This document shows, piece after piece, positions 18,023 to 25,993 of a DNA stretch of 64,000 nucleotides. The stretch spans positions 3,844,001 through 3,908,000 of the forward strand of contig NC_020541.1 of the NCBI RefSeq assembly GCF_000230695.2, written 5' to 3'. Below the pieces are notes generated by a model. That model did not search any database. It had not been told where the DNA came from and worked only from the letters and a program-made list of their open reading frames with translations. The DNA comes from Rhodanobacter denitrificans (GTDB lineage: Bacteria > Pseudomonadota > Gammaproteobacteria > Xanthomonadales > Rhodanobacteraceae). Numbering within the stretch: the stretch's first letter is position 1; the number at the start of each line of letters is the position of its first letter. The position numbers were made by a program, and so were the translations under genes.

Positions 18023-19305
18023 CGCAATGAAGCGGTTGCAGATTCAGAGGGAACGGCGGCCACGCCCGCGCGGGCCGATGACGGGCGCAGCCACGGCAGT
18101 GCGGCCGCACTCAGTCCGAACACCAGCGCGATCGCCAGCGCGATATGGCCGTCCAGATGCGGCACACCGAACCAGCGTCCGCTGGCCAGCGGCACCGCGG
18201 CGGTGGCGATCACGCGCAGGCCTTCCGCCCACCACGCCCAGCGGCGGCCATCCATCAGTGCGCCGAGCACGCACAGACCAAACACCTGCCAGGCCGCGTA
18301 GAACAGCAGTTCCGGCAGGGCGGCGTGGCCGGCCAGGCCGAGGAACTGGGTGACCATGCCCAGCAACAGGGCGAATTGCAGCAGCACGTAGAGCTTCAGC
18401 GACCGCGGCAACGGCGGGTCGTAGCGCTCGGTGGGCAGCGCGAACGCCGGCTTCGGGAAGCGCGCCGCCACGTCGGCGGGACGCCAGCCCGGCGGCTTGA
18501 ACCACACCAGGAATTTGTCGCGCCAGCGCCGCGCATGCCACGCATCCTGCGCGGTCCGCCAGTACACCTCGGCGTTCGCCCACAGCGGATTCCAGCTGCG
18601 CAGCGGCGCGCGCGTGCCGTACACCGGCGGGTCGGCGTCGTCTTCCTCCACGAAGCTGCCGAACAGGCGGTCCCACACGATCAGGATGCCGCCGTAGTTG
18701 CGGTCGAGGTAGCGGTCGTTCACCGCGTGGTGGGCGCGGTGGTTGGACGGCGAGCAGAACACGCGGTCGAACCAGCCGAGCCGGCCGATCTGCTCGGTGT
18801 GCACCCAGAACTGGTACAGGAGGTCGATCAACGCCACCACCACGAACACCTCGACCGGCACGCCGAGGATCGCCAGCGGCAGGTAGAAGATCCAGCCCAG
18901 CAGCGCGCCGCTGCCGGTCTGGCGCAGCGCGGTGGAGAGGTTGTAGCGCTCGCTCTGGTGGTGCACCACGTGGGCCGCCCACAGGAGGTTCGTCTCGTGG
19001 CCCTTGCGGTGCAGCCAGTAGTAGCAGAAGTCGTAGCCCAGCAAGGCGCCGGCCCACACCAGCAGGTTGTCCGCCGGCAGCCTGAACAGCGCCAGGTGCT
19101 CGGCACACCAGGCATAGATGCCGATGGTCAGCAGCTTGCTGAACACCGCCACCAGCTGCGAGATCACGCCGAGGCCGATGCTGTTGATCGCGTCGTTGCT
19201 GGCGTAGGCGTCGCGCCCGCGCAGCCTGGCCACCAGCAGCTCGATGCCGATCAACAGGAAGAACACCGGCGTGGCCCAGGTGATGATGAGTTCCTGCGTG
19301 TTCAT
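18019..19305 (-). CDS. Fatty-acid hydroxylase superfamily protein, alkylglycerol monooxygenase-like
   Basis: The 428-residue membrane protein has the eight-histidine di-iron signature: HRKGH (HX3H), HVVHH (HX2HH) and HRAHH (HX2HH). The residues around them (ERYNLSTALRQ, LLYQFWVHTEQIG, DRNYGGILIVWDRLFG) resemble TMEM195/AGMO, which cleaves ether lipids using tetrahydrobiopterin and O2, more than plain sterol desaturases. The C-terminal 120 residues add further membrane helices. It overlaps the upstream YhhN/TMEM86-like gene by four bases. That gene's animal relatives are lysoplasmalogenases, so both genes may act on ether lipids. The final codons and stop run into a palindromic repeat. Confidence 0.82.
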   Translation of the reverse strand: MNTQELIITWATPVFFLLIGIELLVARLRGRDAYASNDAINSIGLGVISQLVAVFSKLLTIGIYAWCAEHLALFRLPADNLLVWAGALLGYDFCYYWLHRKGHETNLLWAAHVVHHQSERYNLSTALRQTGSGALLGWIFYLPLAILGVPVEVFVVVALIDLLYQFWVHTEQIGRLGWFDRVFCSPSNHRAHHAVNDRYLDRNYGGILIVWDRLFGSFVEEDDADPPVYGTRAPLRSWNPLWANAEVYWRTAQDAWHARRWRDKFLVWFKPPGWRPADVAARFPKPAFALPTERYDPPLPRSLKLYVLLQFALLLGMVTQFLGLAGHAALPELLFYAAWQVFGLCVLGALMDGRRWAWWAEGLRVIATAAVPLASGRWFGVPHLDGHIALAIALVFGLSAAALPWLRPSSARAGVAAVPSESATASLR

Positions 19306-20024
19306 GCCGCCTCGTTTTCGGCGGTGACGCCCTGCACCGAGCAGGCGATCCACCACATGGCCAGATAATACGCCGCCAGCACCCACAGGCTGGCCCACGG
19401 CAGCGGGCCGCGGAAGCGGTCCCACGCCAGCACGCTGTCGCTGAGCATGAATACCAGCGCGCCGCGCGCGGCCAGCCGGGCCGGGGCGTCGCCCCGCCGC
19501 GTCCACGCCCGCGCCACCGCCTGCCCGCCCATGGTGGCCAGCACCGTCACGTAGACGATCACTGGCACGCGCAGCGGCGCGCCGATGGCGCCCCACAGCA
19601 GGGCGAGATTCGCCGCGCCGTAGGCGAGACAGGCCGCCAGCGGCCACGCCGGCGCCGCCAAGCGGCTGTCGCCGAGGAAGGCCGCGATGAAGCAGGCATG
19701 CGCCAGCAGGAAGGCCAGCAGCCCCGGCACGAACAGGTCGCCCGGCAGCATCAGCAACACGTCGCCGAGCAGCGAAGCGGCGATGCCGGCCAGCACCCGT
19801 CGCCGGTAGCGCGGCGACACCGCCGGCCGCACGCGCCAGGCCAGCGCGAAGACCAGCCCGGTGGCCAGCGGCTTGGCGAGCCAGTGCAGCCACAGCCAGC
19901 CATGGCCGGCATGACCTGCCGCCAGCAGCGCGCCAGCGATGGCCGCGACCGCCGCGACTGCGGTGGCGAAGCCGAGCCGGCGCACGCCGGCGGAAAGCGT
20001 AGGGCGGGAAACCAGCGCGACCAT
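19302..20024 (-). CDS. YhhN/TMEM86 family membrane protein (lysoplasmalogenase-like)
   Basis: The roughly 240-residue protein is almost entirely hydrophobic, with about eight helices. It contains the family landmarks WLWLHWLAKPLATGLVFAL, GIAASLLGDVLLMLPGD (conserved GD), LLAHACFIAAFL and FMLSDSVLAWDRF (conserved SDS..A.D). Family members hydrolyse the vinyl-ether bond of lysoplasmalogens in animals; the role in this lineage is unproven. The start is uncertain: ATG 20024 is used here, ATG 20057 is also possible, and neither has a clear ribosome-binding site. The gene is translationally coupled to the AGMO-like gene (ATGA overlap). Confidence 0.8.
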   Translation of the reverse strand: MVALVSRPTLSAGVRRLGFATAVAAVAAIAGALLAAGHAGHGWLWLHWLAKPLATGLVFALAWRVRPAVSPRYRRRVLAGIAASLLGDVLLMLPGDLFVPGLLAFLLAHACFIAAFLGDSRLAAPAWPLAACLAYGAANLALLWGAIGAPLRVPVIVYVTVLATMGGQAVARAWTRRGDAPARLAARGALVFMLSDSVLAWDRFRGPLPWASLWVLAAYYLAMWWIACSVQGVTAENEAA

Positions 20025-20113
20025 GCAGGGCACCGTGGACGATACCCGGCCGATCATAGCCGGGCGCCGCCATCGCGTTGGATGGCGACGCCCGGCGCAT
20101 CACCGGCGGGCGC

Positions 20114-22381
20114 TCAGAAGCGCACGGTGGCGGTCAGCATCGCCGCGCGCGGCGCACCGACCTGCAGGGTGGCGAACTCGCCGGTCGGATCGGCTGCGGT
20201 GAAGCCGTTGGAGCCGATCGTGCCGTAGTAGTGCTTGCCGGCGAGGTTGGTGACGTTGAGCGCCAGCTTCAGGTCCTCGGCCACGCCGAGCTTGCCGAAG
20301 TCGTACGCGGCGGCGGCGTTGAACAGCCAGTACGACGGCACCGCGGCGTCGTTGACGTAGGTGTAGTAGCGCTTGCCGGTGTAGTTGGCGGACAGGCGCA
20401 GGTCCCACGCGCCCGGCGTCCAGGCGATCTCCGAGGAGAACAGCTGCTTCGGGCTGTCGACCACGGTCTTGCCCTTCGTCGCCACCACGGTGGTGCCGTT
20501 GAGGTAGTCGCTGTCGTAGCGCGAGCGGTTGTACGACAGCGCGTTGTACCAGCGCAGGTCGCTGGCCGGCTTCAGGATGAAGGTCAGCTCGGCGCCGCGG
20601 CTGGTCACCGAACCGACGTTGGCGTACGCCGACGGACAACCCTGGATGCCGGACGAGCACTGCTGGATCGCCAGCAGGCGGTGGTCGAACTTAACGTCGT
20701 ACAGCGCCAGCGAACCTTCGAACAGCTCCTCGGCATGGCGCCAGCCGGCCTCGACGGTGCGCGACTGCTCCGGCTTCAGCTTGCCGCTGATCAGGTCGAA
20801 CGCGGCCTGGGTGGTGGCGAACGGCCCGCTCACGCCGGCCTGGAACGCGGCGATGTTCTGCGCATAGGAGGCGAACAGCTCATCCTGCCCGCCCAGCTTG
20901 TAGCTGGCGCCGAACTGGGGCAGCAGCGACTTGTCCGCGGTCAGCTCGCCGTTGGCGTAGCTGCCCACCACGGCGTGCGTGCGGGTGCGCGTCTGCGGGC
21001 TCTTGACGCCCACGTCGACGTGCAGCCTGCCGTCGAGCAGGGTGATGCTGTCCTGCAGGTACAGCTGGTGCGTCTCGGTCTCGTAGCGCTGGTAGAACTT
21101 GCGGATGTCCGGGTTGTGCAGGAAGTACTGGTCGTCCACCGGGCCGGCGATGAAATAGAAGTTGCGCTGCACCGTGTGGTGGCTGTTCTCGTACCAGAAG
21201 CCGCCCTCGAGGTGGTGGATGCCGATGTCCCAGCCCAGCGAGGCGATCGCGCCCCAGCGGTCGATGCCGTACTCGGTGGTGCGGATCGAGATCGGCGTCT
21301 CCTGCGGCGTGCCCGGGAACGAGGCCTGGTACGGCGTGAACCAGTGACCCTGGCCGCGGTTGCTGTGGTAGTAGCCGGTGGCCTTCAGGCGCACGCCCTC
21401 GGCCAGGCCGAAGTCGCCGAACAGGCCGGCCAGGCTGTCGTCGCGCAGGCCGCGGCCGGCGTAGTACGCGTCGTCCGGGTTGTTGACGCCGCCGCTGTAG
21501 ATGCCCTTCGCCGCGTTCACCGCACGCGTCCAGTCCGGCGCGTAGTTGTCCCAGTTCCAGCCCAGCCGCCGCTGCATGTCCAGCGACAGGTCCTGGTAGT
21601 CGGTCTCGTTGCGGCTGGAGGTGTTCAGCAGCGCGGCCAGGTGGTTGTCGCCGAAGTCGTACACCGCCTTGCCGTTGAACTGCTGCTGCTTCTGCGCGCC
21701 GTCGCCCTTCCACTTGTCGCTGTCCGCATAGGCGCCGGAGAGGTACATGGCGAAGCCCTGGTGGTCACCGGTGTCCAGCCGCGCGTAGGTGCGCAGCGCG
21801 CTGTCGCTGCCCACGCTCTGCGCCAGCGTCACGCCGTAGTTGCTCGCCGGGTCGGCCGAGTAGAACTGCACGGTGCCGCCGAGGTTGCCGGTGGAGGCGG
21901 TGCCCAGCGCGCCGATGCCGGCGGCCAGCTCGGCGCCGCCGAGGTTCTCGGCGATCAGCGCGCGGCTGATGTGCAGGCCGTTGTTGTTGCCGTAGCTCAT
22001 GTCGCCCAGCGGGATGCCGTCCAGCGTGAAGCCGAGCCGGGTCTGGTTGAAGCCGCGCAGGCTGATGCGGGTGGACCACTCGTAGTTGCCGAACGCATCG
22101 GCCGATTCGAAATGCACGCCCGGCAGCTTCGCCAGCAGCTTCAGCGGGCTGGAGCCCGGCGGCAGCAGCTTCACGTCCTGCACGGTGATGCGCTGCACCT
22201 GGCGGGTCTCGCCCTGCCCGATCACCGACACCGACTCCAGCGTGCGGGCGGTGTCGGCGGTGGGCGCCGGCGTTGCCGGCGCGTCGTTGTCGGCCGGCGC
22301 AGCCAGCGCCGTGCCATGCAGCACGGCGAACAGCGTCACGGCCAGGGCGGTCCTGCGGAAGGAGATCTTGTCGACGGACAT
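20114..22381 (-). CDS. TonB-dependent outer-membrane receptor
   Basis: The 755-residue protein has a signal peptide (cleavage near TALAA, about residue 28). A plug domain at about 45-165 includes LESVSVIGQG (TonB-box region), LPGVHFESADAFGNYEWSTR and RGFNQTRLGFTLDGIPLGD. The C-terminal part is a long beta-barrel ending in LTATVRF with the terminal Phe needed for outer-membrane insertion. The ligand is unknown. It is co-directional with secreted glycerophosphodiesterase and alkaline phosphatase genes just upstream, which suggests uptake of a phosphorylated compound. That link is inference from context. Confidence 0.92.
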   Translation of the reverse strand: MSVDKISFRRTALAVTLFAVLHGTALAAPADNDAPATPAPTADTARTLESVSVIGQGETRQVQRITVQDVKLLPPGSSPLKLLAKLPGVHFESADAFGNYEWSTRISLRGFNQTRLGFTLDGIPLGDMSYGNNNGLHISRALIAENLGGAELAAGIGALGTASTGNLGGTVQFYSADPASNYGVTLAQSVGSDSALRTYARLDTGDHQGFAMYLSGAYADSDKWKGDGAQKQQQFNGKAVYDFGDNHLAALLNTSSRNETDYQDLSLDMQRRLGWNWDNYAPDWTRAVNAAKGIYSGGVNNPDDAYYAGRGLRDDSLAGLFGDFGLAEGVRLKATGYYHSNRGQGHWFTPYQASFPGTPQETPISIRTTEYGIDRWGAIASLGWDIGIHHLEGGFWYENSHHTVQRNFYFIAGPVDDQYFLHNPDIRKFYQRYETETHQLYLQDSITLLDGRLHVDVGVKSPQTRTRTHAVVGSYANGELTADKSLLPQFGASYKLGGQDELFASYAQNIAAFQAGVSGPFATTQAAFDLISGKLKPEQSRTVEAGWRHAEELFEGSLALYDVKFDHRLLAIQQCSSGIQGCPSAYANVGSVTSRGAELTFILKPASDLRWYNALSYNRSRYDSDYLNGTTVVATKGKTVVDSPKQLFSSEIAWTPGAWDLRLSANYTGKRYYTYVNDAAVPSYWLFNAAAAYDFGKLGVAEDLKLALNVTNLAGKHYYGTIGSNGFTAADPTGEFATLQVGAPRAAMLTATVRF

Positions 22382-22505
22382 GCGCGTGCATCCTTAGCGC
22401 AGCCTCCCGCGTCACGGGAAGCTACGACATCTAATGTGTGGAAGAGGAGTACGGCCGCCCCCAGCGACCGTGCGCACCAGCATGGCGGTGCTTTGTGTAG
22501 GTGGC

Positions 22506-22523
22506 CTTACAGCCGCATGTCAT
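22506..22523 (-). promoter_or_regulatory. Weak Pho-box-like sequence before the TonB receptor gene
   Basis: Reading on the minus strand, ATGACAT, 4 bases, then CTGTAAG match 10 of 14 positions of a tandem CTGTCAT Pho box, about 125 bases upstream of the receptor start. The adjacent genes are phosphatases, which makes PhoB control plausible. The match is imperfect and could be chance. Confidence 0.2.
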
Positions 22524-22530
22524 CTTCCGG

Positions 22531-22565
22531 ATGGACGTCCATGCGGTCGCCGCGATGGCGGCGAC
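22531..22565. repeat. Two adjacent small palindromes after the GDPD gene
   Basis: ATGGACGTCCAT (22531-22542) is a perfect 12-base palindrome. It is followed by GTCGCCGC-GATG-GCGGCGAC (22546-22565), an 8-base stem with a 4-base loop. They lie just past the GDPD stop codon in its direction of transcription and may protect or end that mRNA. Confidence 0.5.
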
Positions 22566-22572
22566 GCCGCGC

Positions 22573-23682
22573 TCAGCGCCGGTCCAGCGCCTTGCGTCCG
22601 ATCGCCGGATCGTCGGTGAAGAACGCGTCGATGCCGGCGTCGAGGTAGGCGCGGATCTCGGCGATCGAGCCCGCCTCGTTGAAGGTCTTCGGGTCGCTGC
22701 CCTGGCGGAAGTTCTTCGCCTGGAACTGGTTTTCCGGGCGGAACGTGTAGGGATGCACTTCCAGCTTCGCCGCGTGCGCGTCGCGCACCAGCGGGGTCGG
22801 CCGGCCGAGCGTGCCGTCGCCGGCCAGCGGGATGATTGCGCGGATGTTCGGGCCGATCGCGTCGGCGTAGCCGGCGATCTCGCGCAGGCCGGCCGGCGTC
22901 GTCATCCCGCCGTAGGTCAGCCGGCCGCCGGCGGCGGCCACGTCGTACGGTTGCTGGTCGGCGTCGTCGATCAGCTGCAGCAGGCGGATGTTGCGGTGGT
23001 CGCGGCCGAGCTTGCCGCGCAGGTATTTGAGGTTGGCGATCTCGAACGACTGGATCTCCACCGGCGCCGTGCGCGTGTACGCGTGCGCGGCGAGGATCGC
23101 CAGCACGCGGTCCTCCATCGGCAGGCCGGCCTTCTGGAAATACGTGCCGTGCTTGATTTCGGGAATGATGCCGATCATCCGCCCCTGCGTGGCCGACTCG
23201 GCGGCGACGAAGTCGATGATCTCGTCCAGCGTGGGAATCTGGAACTGGCCGTCATACGCGGTGCCGCGCAACTCCGGCAGGCGTTCGCGCGCGCGCAACG
23301 TCTTCAGTTCGGCGAGGGTGAAGTCCTCGGTGAACCAGCCGGTGACCGGCTGGCCGTCGATGGTCTTGGTGGTCTCGCGCCCGGCGAATTCCGGATGCCG
23401 GGCGACATCGGTGGTGCCGCCGATCTCGTTTTCATGGCGTGCCACCGGCACGCCGTCCCGCGTCATCACCAGGTCGGGCTCGATGAAGTCGGCGCCGTCG
23501 GCGATCGCCTTGCCGTAGGAGGCCAGCGTGTGCTCCGGCCGCAGCGCGCTGGCGCCGCGGTGGCCGATCACCAGCACCCTGGCGGCCAGCGGCGGCTCGG
23601 TTCCCGTGGCGTTTGACATGCCGGCGAATCCGATCAGGAGGACGGCCAAGCATAGGCGTTTCGGCAGCGAAGGTTGCGGCAT
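22573..23682 (-). CDS. glpQ: Secreted glycerophosphodiester phosphodiesterase
   Basis: The 369-residue protein has a signal peptide (about residues 1-26) and a GDPD TIM barrel. Catalytic [11 protein letters not shown] near 34-44, the metal-binding FIEPDLVMTRDG followed by HE, and the later IPEIKHGTYF, IQSFE and VHPYTFR motifs agree with the periplasmic GlpQ type. It releases glycerol-3-phosphate from glycerophosphodiesters. It lies between the alkaline phosphatase and TonB receptor genes on the same strand. A strongly deleted paralogue sits at 5052-5248. Confidence 0.93.
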   Translation of the reverse strand: MPQPSLPKRLCLAVLLIGFAGMSNATGTEPPLAARVLVIGHRGASALRPEHTLASYGKAIADGADFIEPDLVMTRDGVPVARHENEIGGTTDVARHPEFAGRETTKTIDGQPVTGWFTEDFTLAELKTLRARERLPELRGTAYDGQFQIPTLDEIIDFVAAESATQGRMIGIIPEIKHGTYFQKAGLPMEDRVLAILAAHAYTRTAPVEIQSFEIANLKYLRGKLGRDHRNIRLLQLIDDADQQPYDVAAAGGRLTYGGMTTPAGLREIAGYADAIGPNIRAIIPLAGDGTLGRPTPLVRDAHAAKLEVHPYTFRPENQFQAKNFRQGSDPKTFNEAGSIAEIRAYLDAGIDAFFTDDPAIGRKALDRR

Positions 23683-23767
23683 GCGTGCGGCTCCGGTGGA
23701 TCGGCGTGGTGCCGGCCCGGCGACGCGGGCGAGGCACCGACTCTGCCGGCCGCATGTGTAACGGTCT

Positions 23768-25540
23768 TTACAGCGGCGTGGCGGCCACGCCGGCGCCGAG
23801 CTTCCGCCACTGCTGCCAGTCCGGCCGGTCCACCGGCACGCCGTCGGCGTTGCAGCTGCCGAGCCGGCACAGCTCGGCGCGCAGCCGCGGCGTGTGCTGC
23901 ACCATCACGTGGAAGATCACGTTCTGCTCCAGCTCGCCGTGGAACGCGGCGGCGCCGGGGCCGGTGGCGAAGATCGCCACGTCCTCGCCGCCGTGCGTCT
24001 CGGCCTTCAGCGGCACGGTCGCTTCCTGCATGTAGTCGGGGTCGGTGGTGTCGACCCGGCGCAGGTCGGGGCGGCCCTTGCCGATCGCGTCGTACTCGCG
24101 CGGGTTGTGCGGGTAGCGCTTGCTGCCCTCCGGCTGCCGTTCGCTGGCGCCGGTGTTGCCCGGACCGTTGGCGAAGCCGAGCGTGGTGTACGGCAGGCCG
24201 GTGGCGTCGCGCGCCATGCCCGGCGCGCTTTCGTCGTCGTAGCTGTCGGTGTGACCCACGACCTTGCCCAGGATCGGGTTGCCGCGGCGCGGATAGCCGG
24301 CGAAGGTCATGGTGTGGCTGTGGTCGGCGGTGACCACGATCAGCGTCTCGGCCGGGTCGGTGTGCTGCAGCGCGGCCTGCACCGCGTCGGCGAAGGCGAT
24401 CGTCTCGTCCAGCGCGCGATACGCGTTGCCGGCGTGCAGCGCGTGGTCGATGCGGCCGCCCTCGACCATCAGGAAGAAGCCGTTCGGGTTGCGTTTCAGC
24501 ACTTCGATCGCACTGGCCGTCATCTCGGCCAGGCTGGGCTCGCCGGCCTTGTCGTGCGCGCGCTCGTGCTCGTAGTTCATGTGCGAGGGCTCGAACAGGC
24601 CGAGCAGGCGCGGCGTGCGCGCAAGGTCCAGCGCCTTCAGCTGCGCCGCGTTCCACACGTACTTGCCGTCGGGATGCCGGGACGTCCATTCGCCGATCAG
24701 GTCGCGGCCGTCGAGGCGCTGGCCCACGCTGGTCGGGTATTCCGGGTCGTCCGCACCGGCCGGCATGAATTCGGTGCGGCCGCCGCCCATCGCCACGGTG
24801 AGGCCGCCGGCGACCGGGAAGTCGATCAGCTGCGCGGCGAAATCCTTGCAACCGGCGGCCTTCGCCGCCTCGCTCAGGTCGGCGTCCACCTCCCAGTTGC
24901 GCTCGGGCAGGTGGCCGTAGGTGGCGGCCGGGGTGGCGTGGGTGATCCGCGTGGTGGTGACCGCGCCGGTGGCCATGCCGGCCGAGGCCGCCAGCTCCAG
25001 CGCGGTGACCAGTTCCTGGCCGCGGCTGCCGGCGCAGTCCTGCCGCTTCGGCACCTGCGACACACCGATGTAGCCGGCGCGGGTCTTCACCCCGGTCATG
25101 ATCGCGGTCATGGTGCCGGCCGAATCGGGCGTCTGCTGGTCGGTCTCGTAGGTGCGGCTCAGCGCGCTGAACGGAAACTTCTCGAAGCTCAGCCGGTAGC
25201 TCTCGCCGTCCGTGCCGGCGCGCTCGCCGGCCAGCACGTGCGCGGCGGCGATGGTGGGAATGCTCATGCCGTCGCCGAGGAACACGATCACGTTCTTCGC
25301 ACGCTGGCCGTCGACGTGCGCCTGCGCGGAAGCCAGCGCGGCCTGCGCCGCGCCGCTGCGGAACCACCACGACGCCGTCTCGCCCTGCGGCCGCTGGATC
25401 GCCGGCACCGCGATCGCGGCCGTCGACGCCGACGGCGCGGACCACGGCTGGCTGGCGCAGGCGCCGAGCAGGGACAGGCAGCTGCCCAGCAGGGCCGGGC
25501 GGAGGCGGGACAGGGAACGGGGCATGCGGATCTTCTTCAT
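23768..25540 (-). CDS. Alkaline phosphatase, PhoA superfamily, probable lipoprotein
   Basis: The 590-residue protein carries a lipobox LGAC with C28, so it is probably lipid-anchored. The catalytic set of the PhoA family is present: NVIVFLGDGMS (metal Asp, D90), TPDSAGTMTAIMTG (nucleophile S140), FLMVEGGRIDHALHAGN, VTADHSH and THGGEDVAI. It is about 120 residues longer than E. coli PhoA, with an insertion in the middle (about 200-330) and a C-terminal extension after the last metal ligand. It removes phosphate from monoesters outside the cytoplasm. The start may be ATG 25540 or 25525. Confidence 0.93.
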   Translation of the reverse strand: MKKIRMPRSLSRLRPALLGSCLSLLGACASQPWSAPSASTAAIAVPAIQRPQGETASWWFRSGAAQAALASAQAHVDGQRAKNVIVFLGDGMSIPTIAAAHVLAGERAGTDGESYRLSFEKFPFSALSRTYETDQQTPDSAGTMTAIMTGVKTRAGYIGVSQVPKRQDCAGSRGQELVTALELAASAGMATGAVTTTRITHATPAATYGHLPERNWEVDADLSEAAKAAGCKDFAAQLIDFPVAGGLTVAMGGGRTEFMPAGADDPEYPTSVGQRLDGRDLIGEWTSRHPDGKYVWNAAQLKALDLARTPRLLGLFEPSHMNYEHERAHDKAGEPSLAEMTASAIEVLKRNPNGFFLMVEGGRIDHALHAGNAYRALDETIAFADAVQAALQHTDPAETLIVVTADHSHTMTFAGYPRRGNPILGKVVGHTDSYDDESAPGMARDATGLPYTTLGFANGPGNTGASERQPEGSKRYPHNPREYDAIGKGRPDLRRVDTTDPDYMQEATVPLKAETHGGEDVAIFATGPGAAAFHGELEQNVIFHVMVQHTPRLRAELCRLGSCNADGVPVDRPDWQQWRKLGAGVAATPL

Positions 25541-25583
25541 GGGGCGTCGCGTGAACAGCCACGCGAATCGCCCGCGATCCTAA

Positions 25584-25847
25584 TCATGGCATGCGAACTT
25601 TCCGTGGCACCGGCATAACCGGGGCCGACGCGCCAGCGGCGCCGTACATCCTGCGATACGCCTCGCCCAGTTGCGCCTGCGCCCCGCCGTCCCGGTGCGC
25701 CTGCTCGAACACCTCGTTGATCTGCCGCTCGGCCGCGTGGAGCTGGCGCAGGAAGCTCCGGGTGCCGTCCGACAGGCTGCTCTCGGCCATCCGCCGTTCC
25801 AGGACCGGGTCGGACGTTTCACCGGATTTTGGCTTGCGCTTGCTCAT
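25584..25847 (-). CDS. Small hypothetical protein
   Basis: The 87-residue protein begins MSKRKPKSGETSDPVLERRM and continues with a helical, charged stretch (RSFLRQLHAAERQINEVFEQA, with the rest ending YRRMYGAAGA). I do not recognise a family. No signal peptide or membrane segment is seen. The reading frame has normal codon bias for this genome, and it sits between the alkaline phosphatase and LtaS-like genes in the same direction, which supports a real gene. The ribosome-binding site is weak. Confidence 0.45.
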   Translation of the reverse strand: MSKRKPKSGETSDPVLERRMAESSLSDGTRSFLRQLHAAERQINEVFEQAHRDGGAQAQLGEAYRRMYGAAGASAPVMPVPRKVRMP

Positions 25848-25993
25848 GCCGGATTGCAAGCAAGACGCCTGCCAGCGTTGTCCGACGCCCGCGGCACGCA
25901 GTCCATGGCCGCCGCGACGGCCTGCCCCGCTGCCCGACCGCGACGCAAACTGCCGCTGCCGGTCGCCCGTGACAGGGGCGCGTCGCCGCCCCT

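Noticed and set aside
18019..20103. One 694-residue protein joining YhhN-region sequence to the AGMO-like enzyme
   Set aside because: The upstream part is the wrong frame of the YhhN gene. The AGMO-like protein starts at MNTQEL (19305), overlapping the YhhN stop codon.
20078..22648. An 856-codon plus-strand open frame
   Set aside because: Antisense of the TonB receptor gene; low-complexity Arg/Val/Ala composition.
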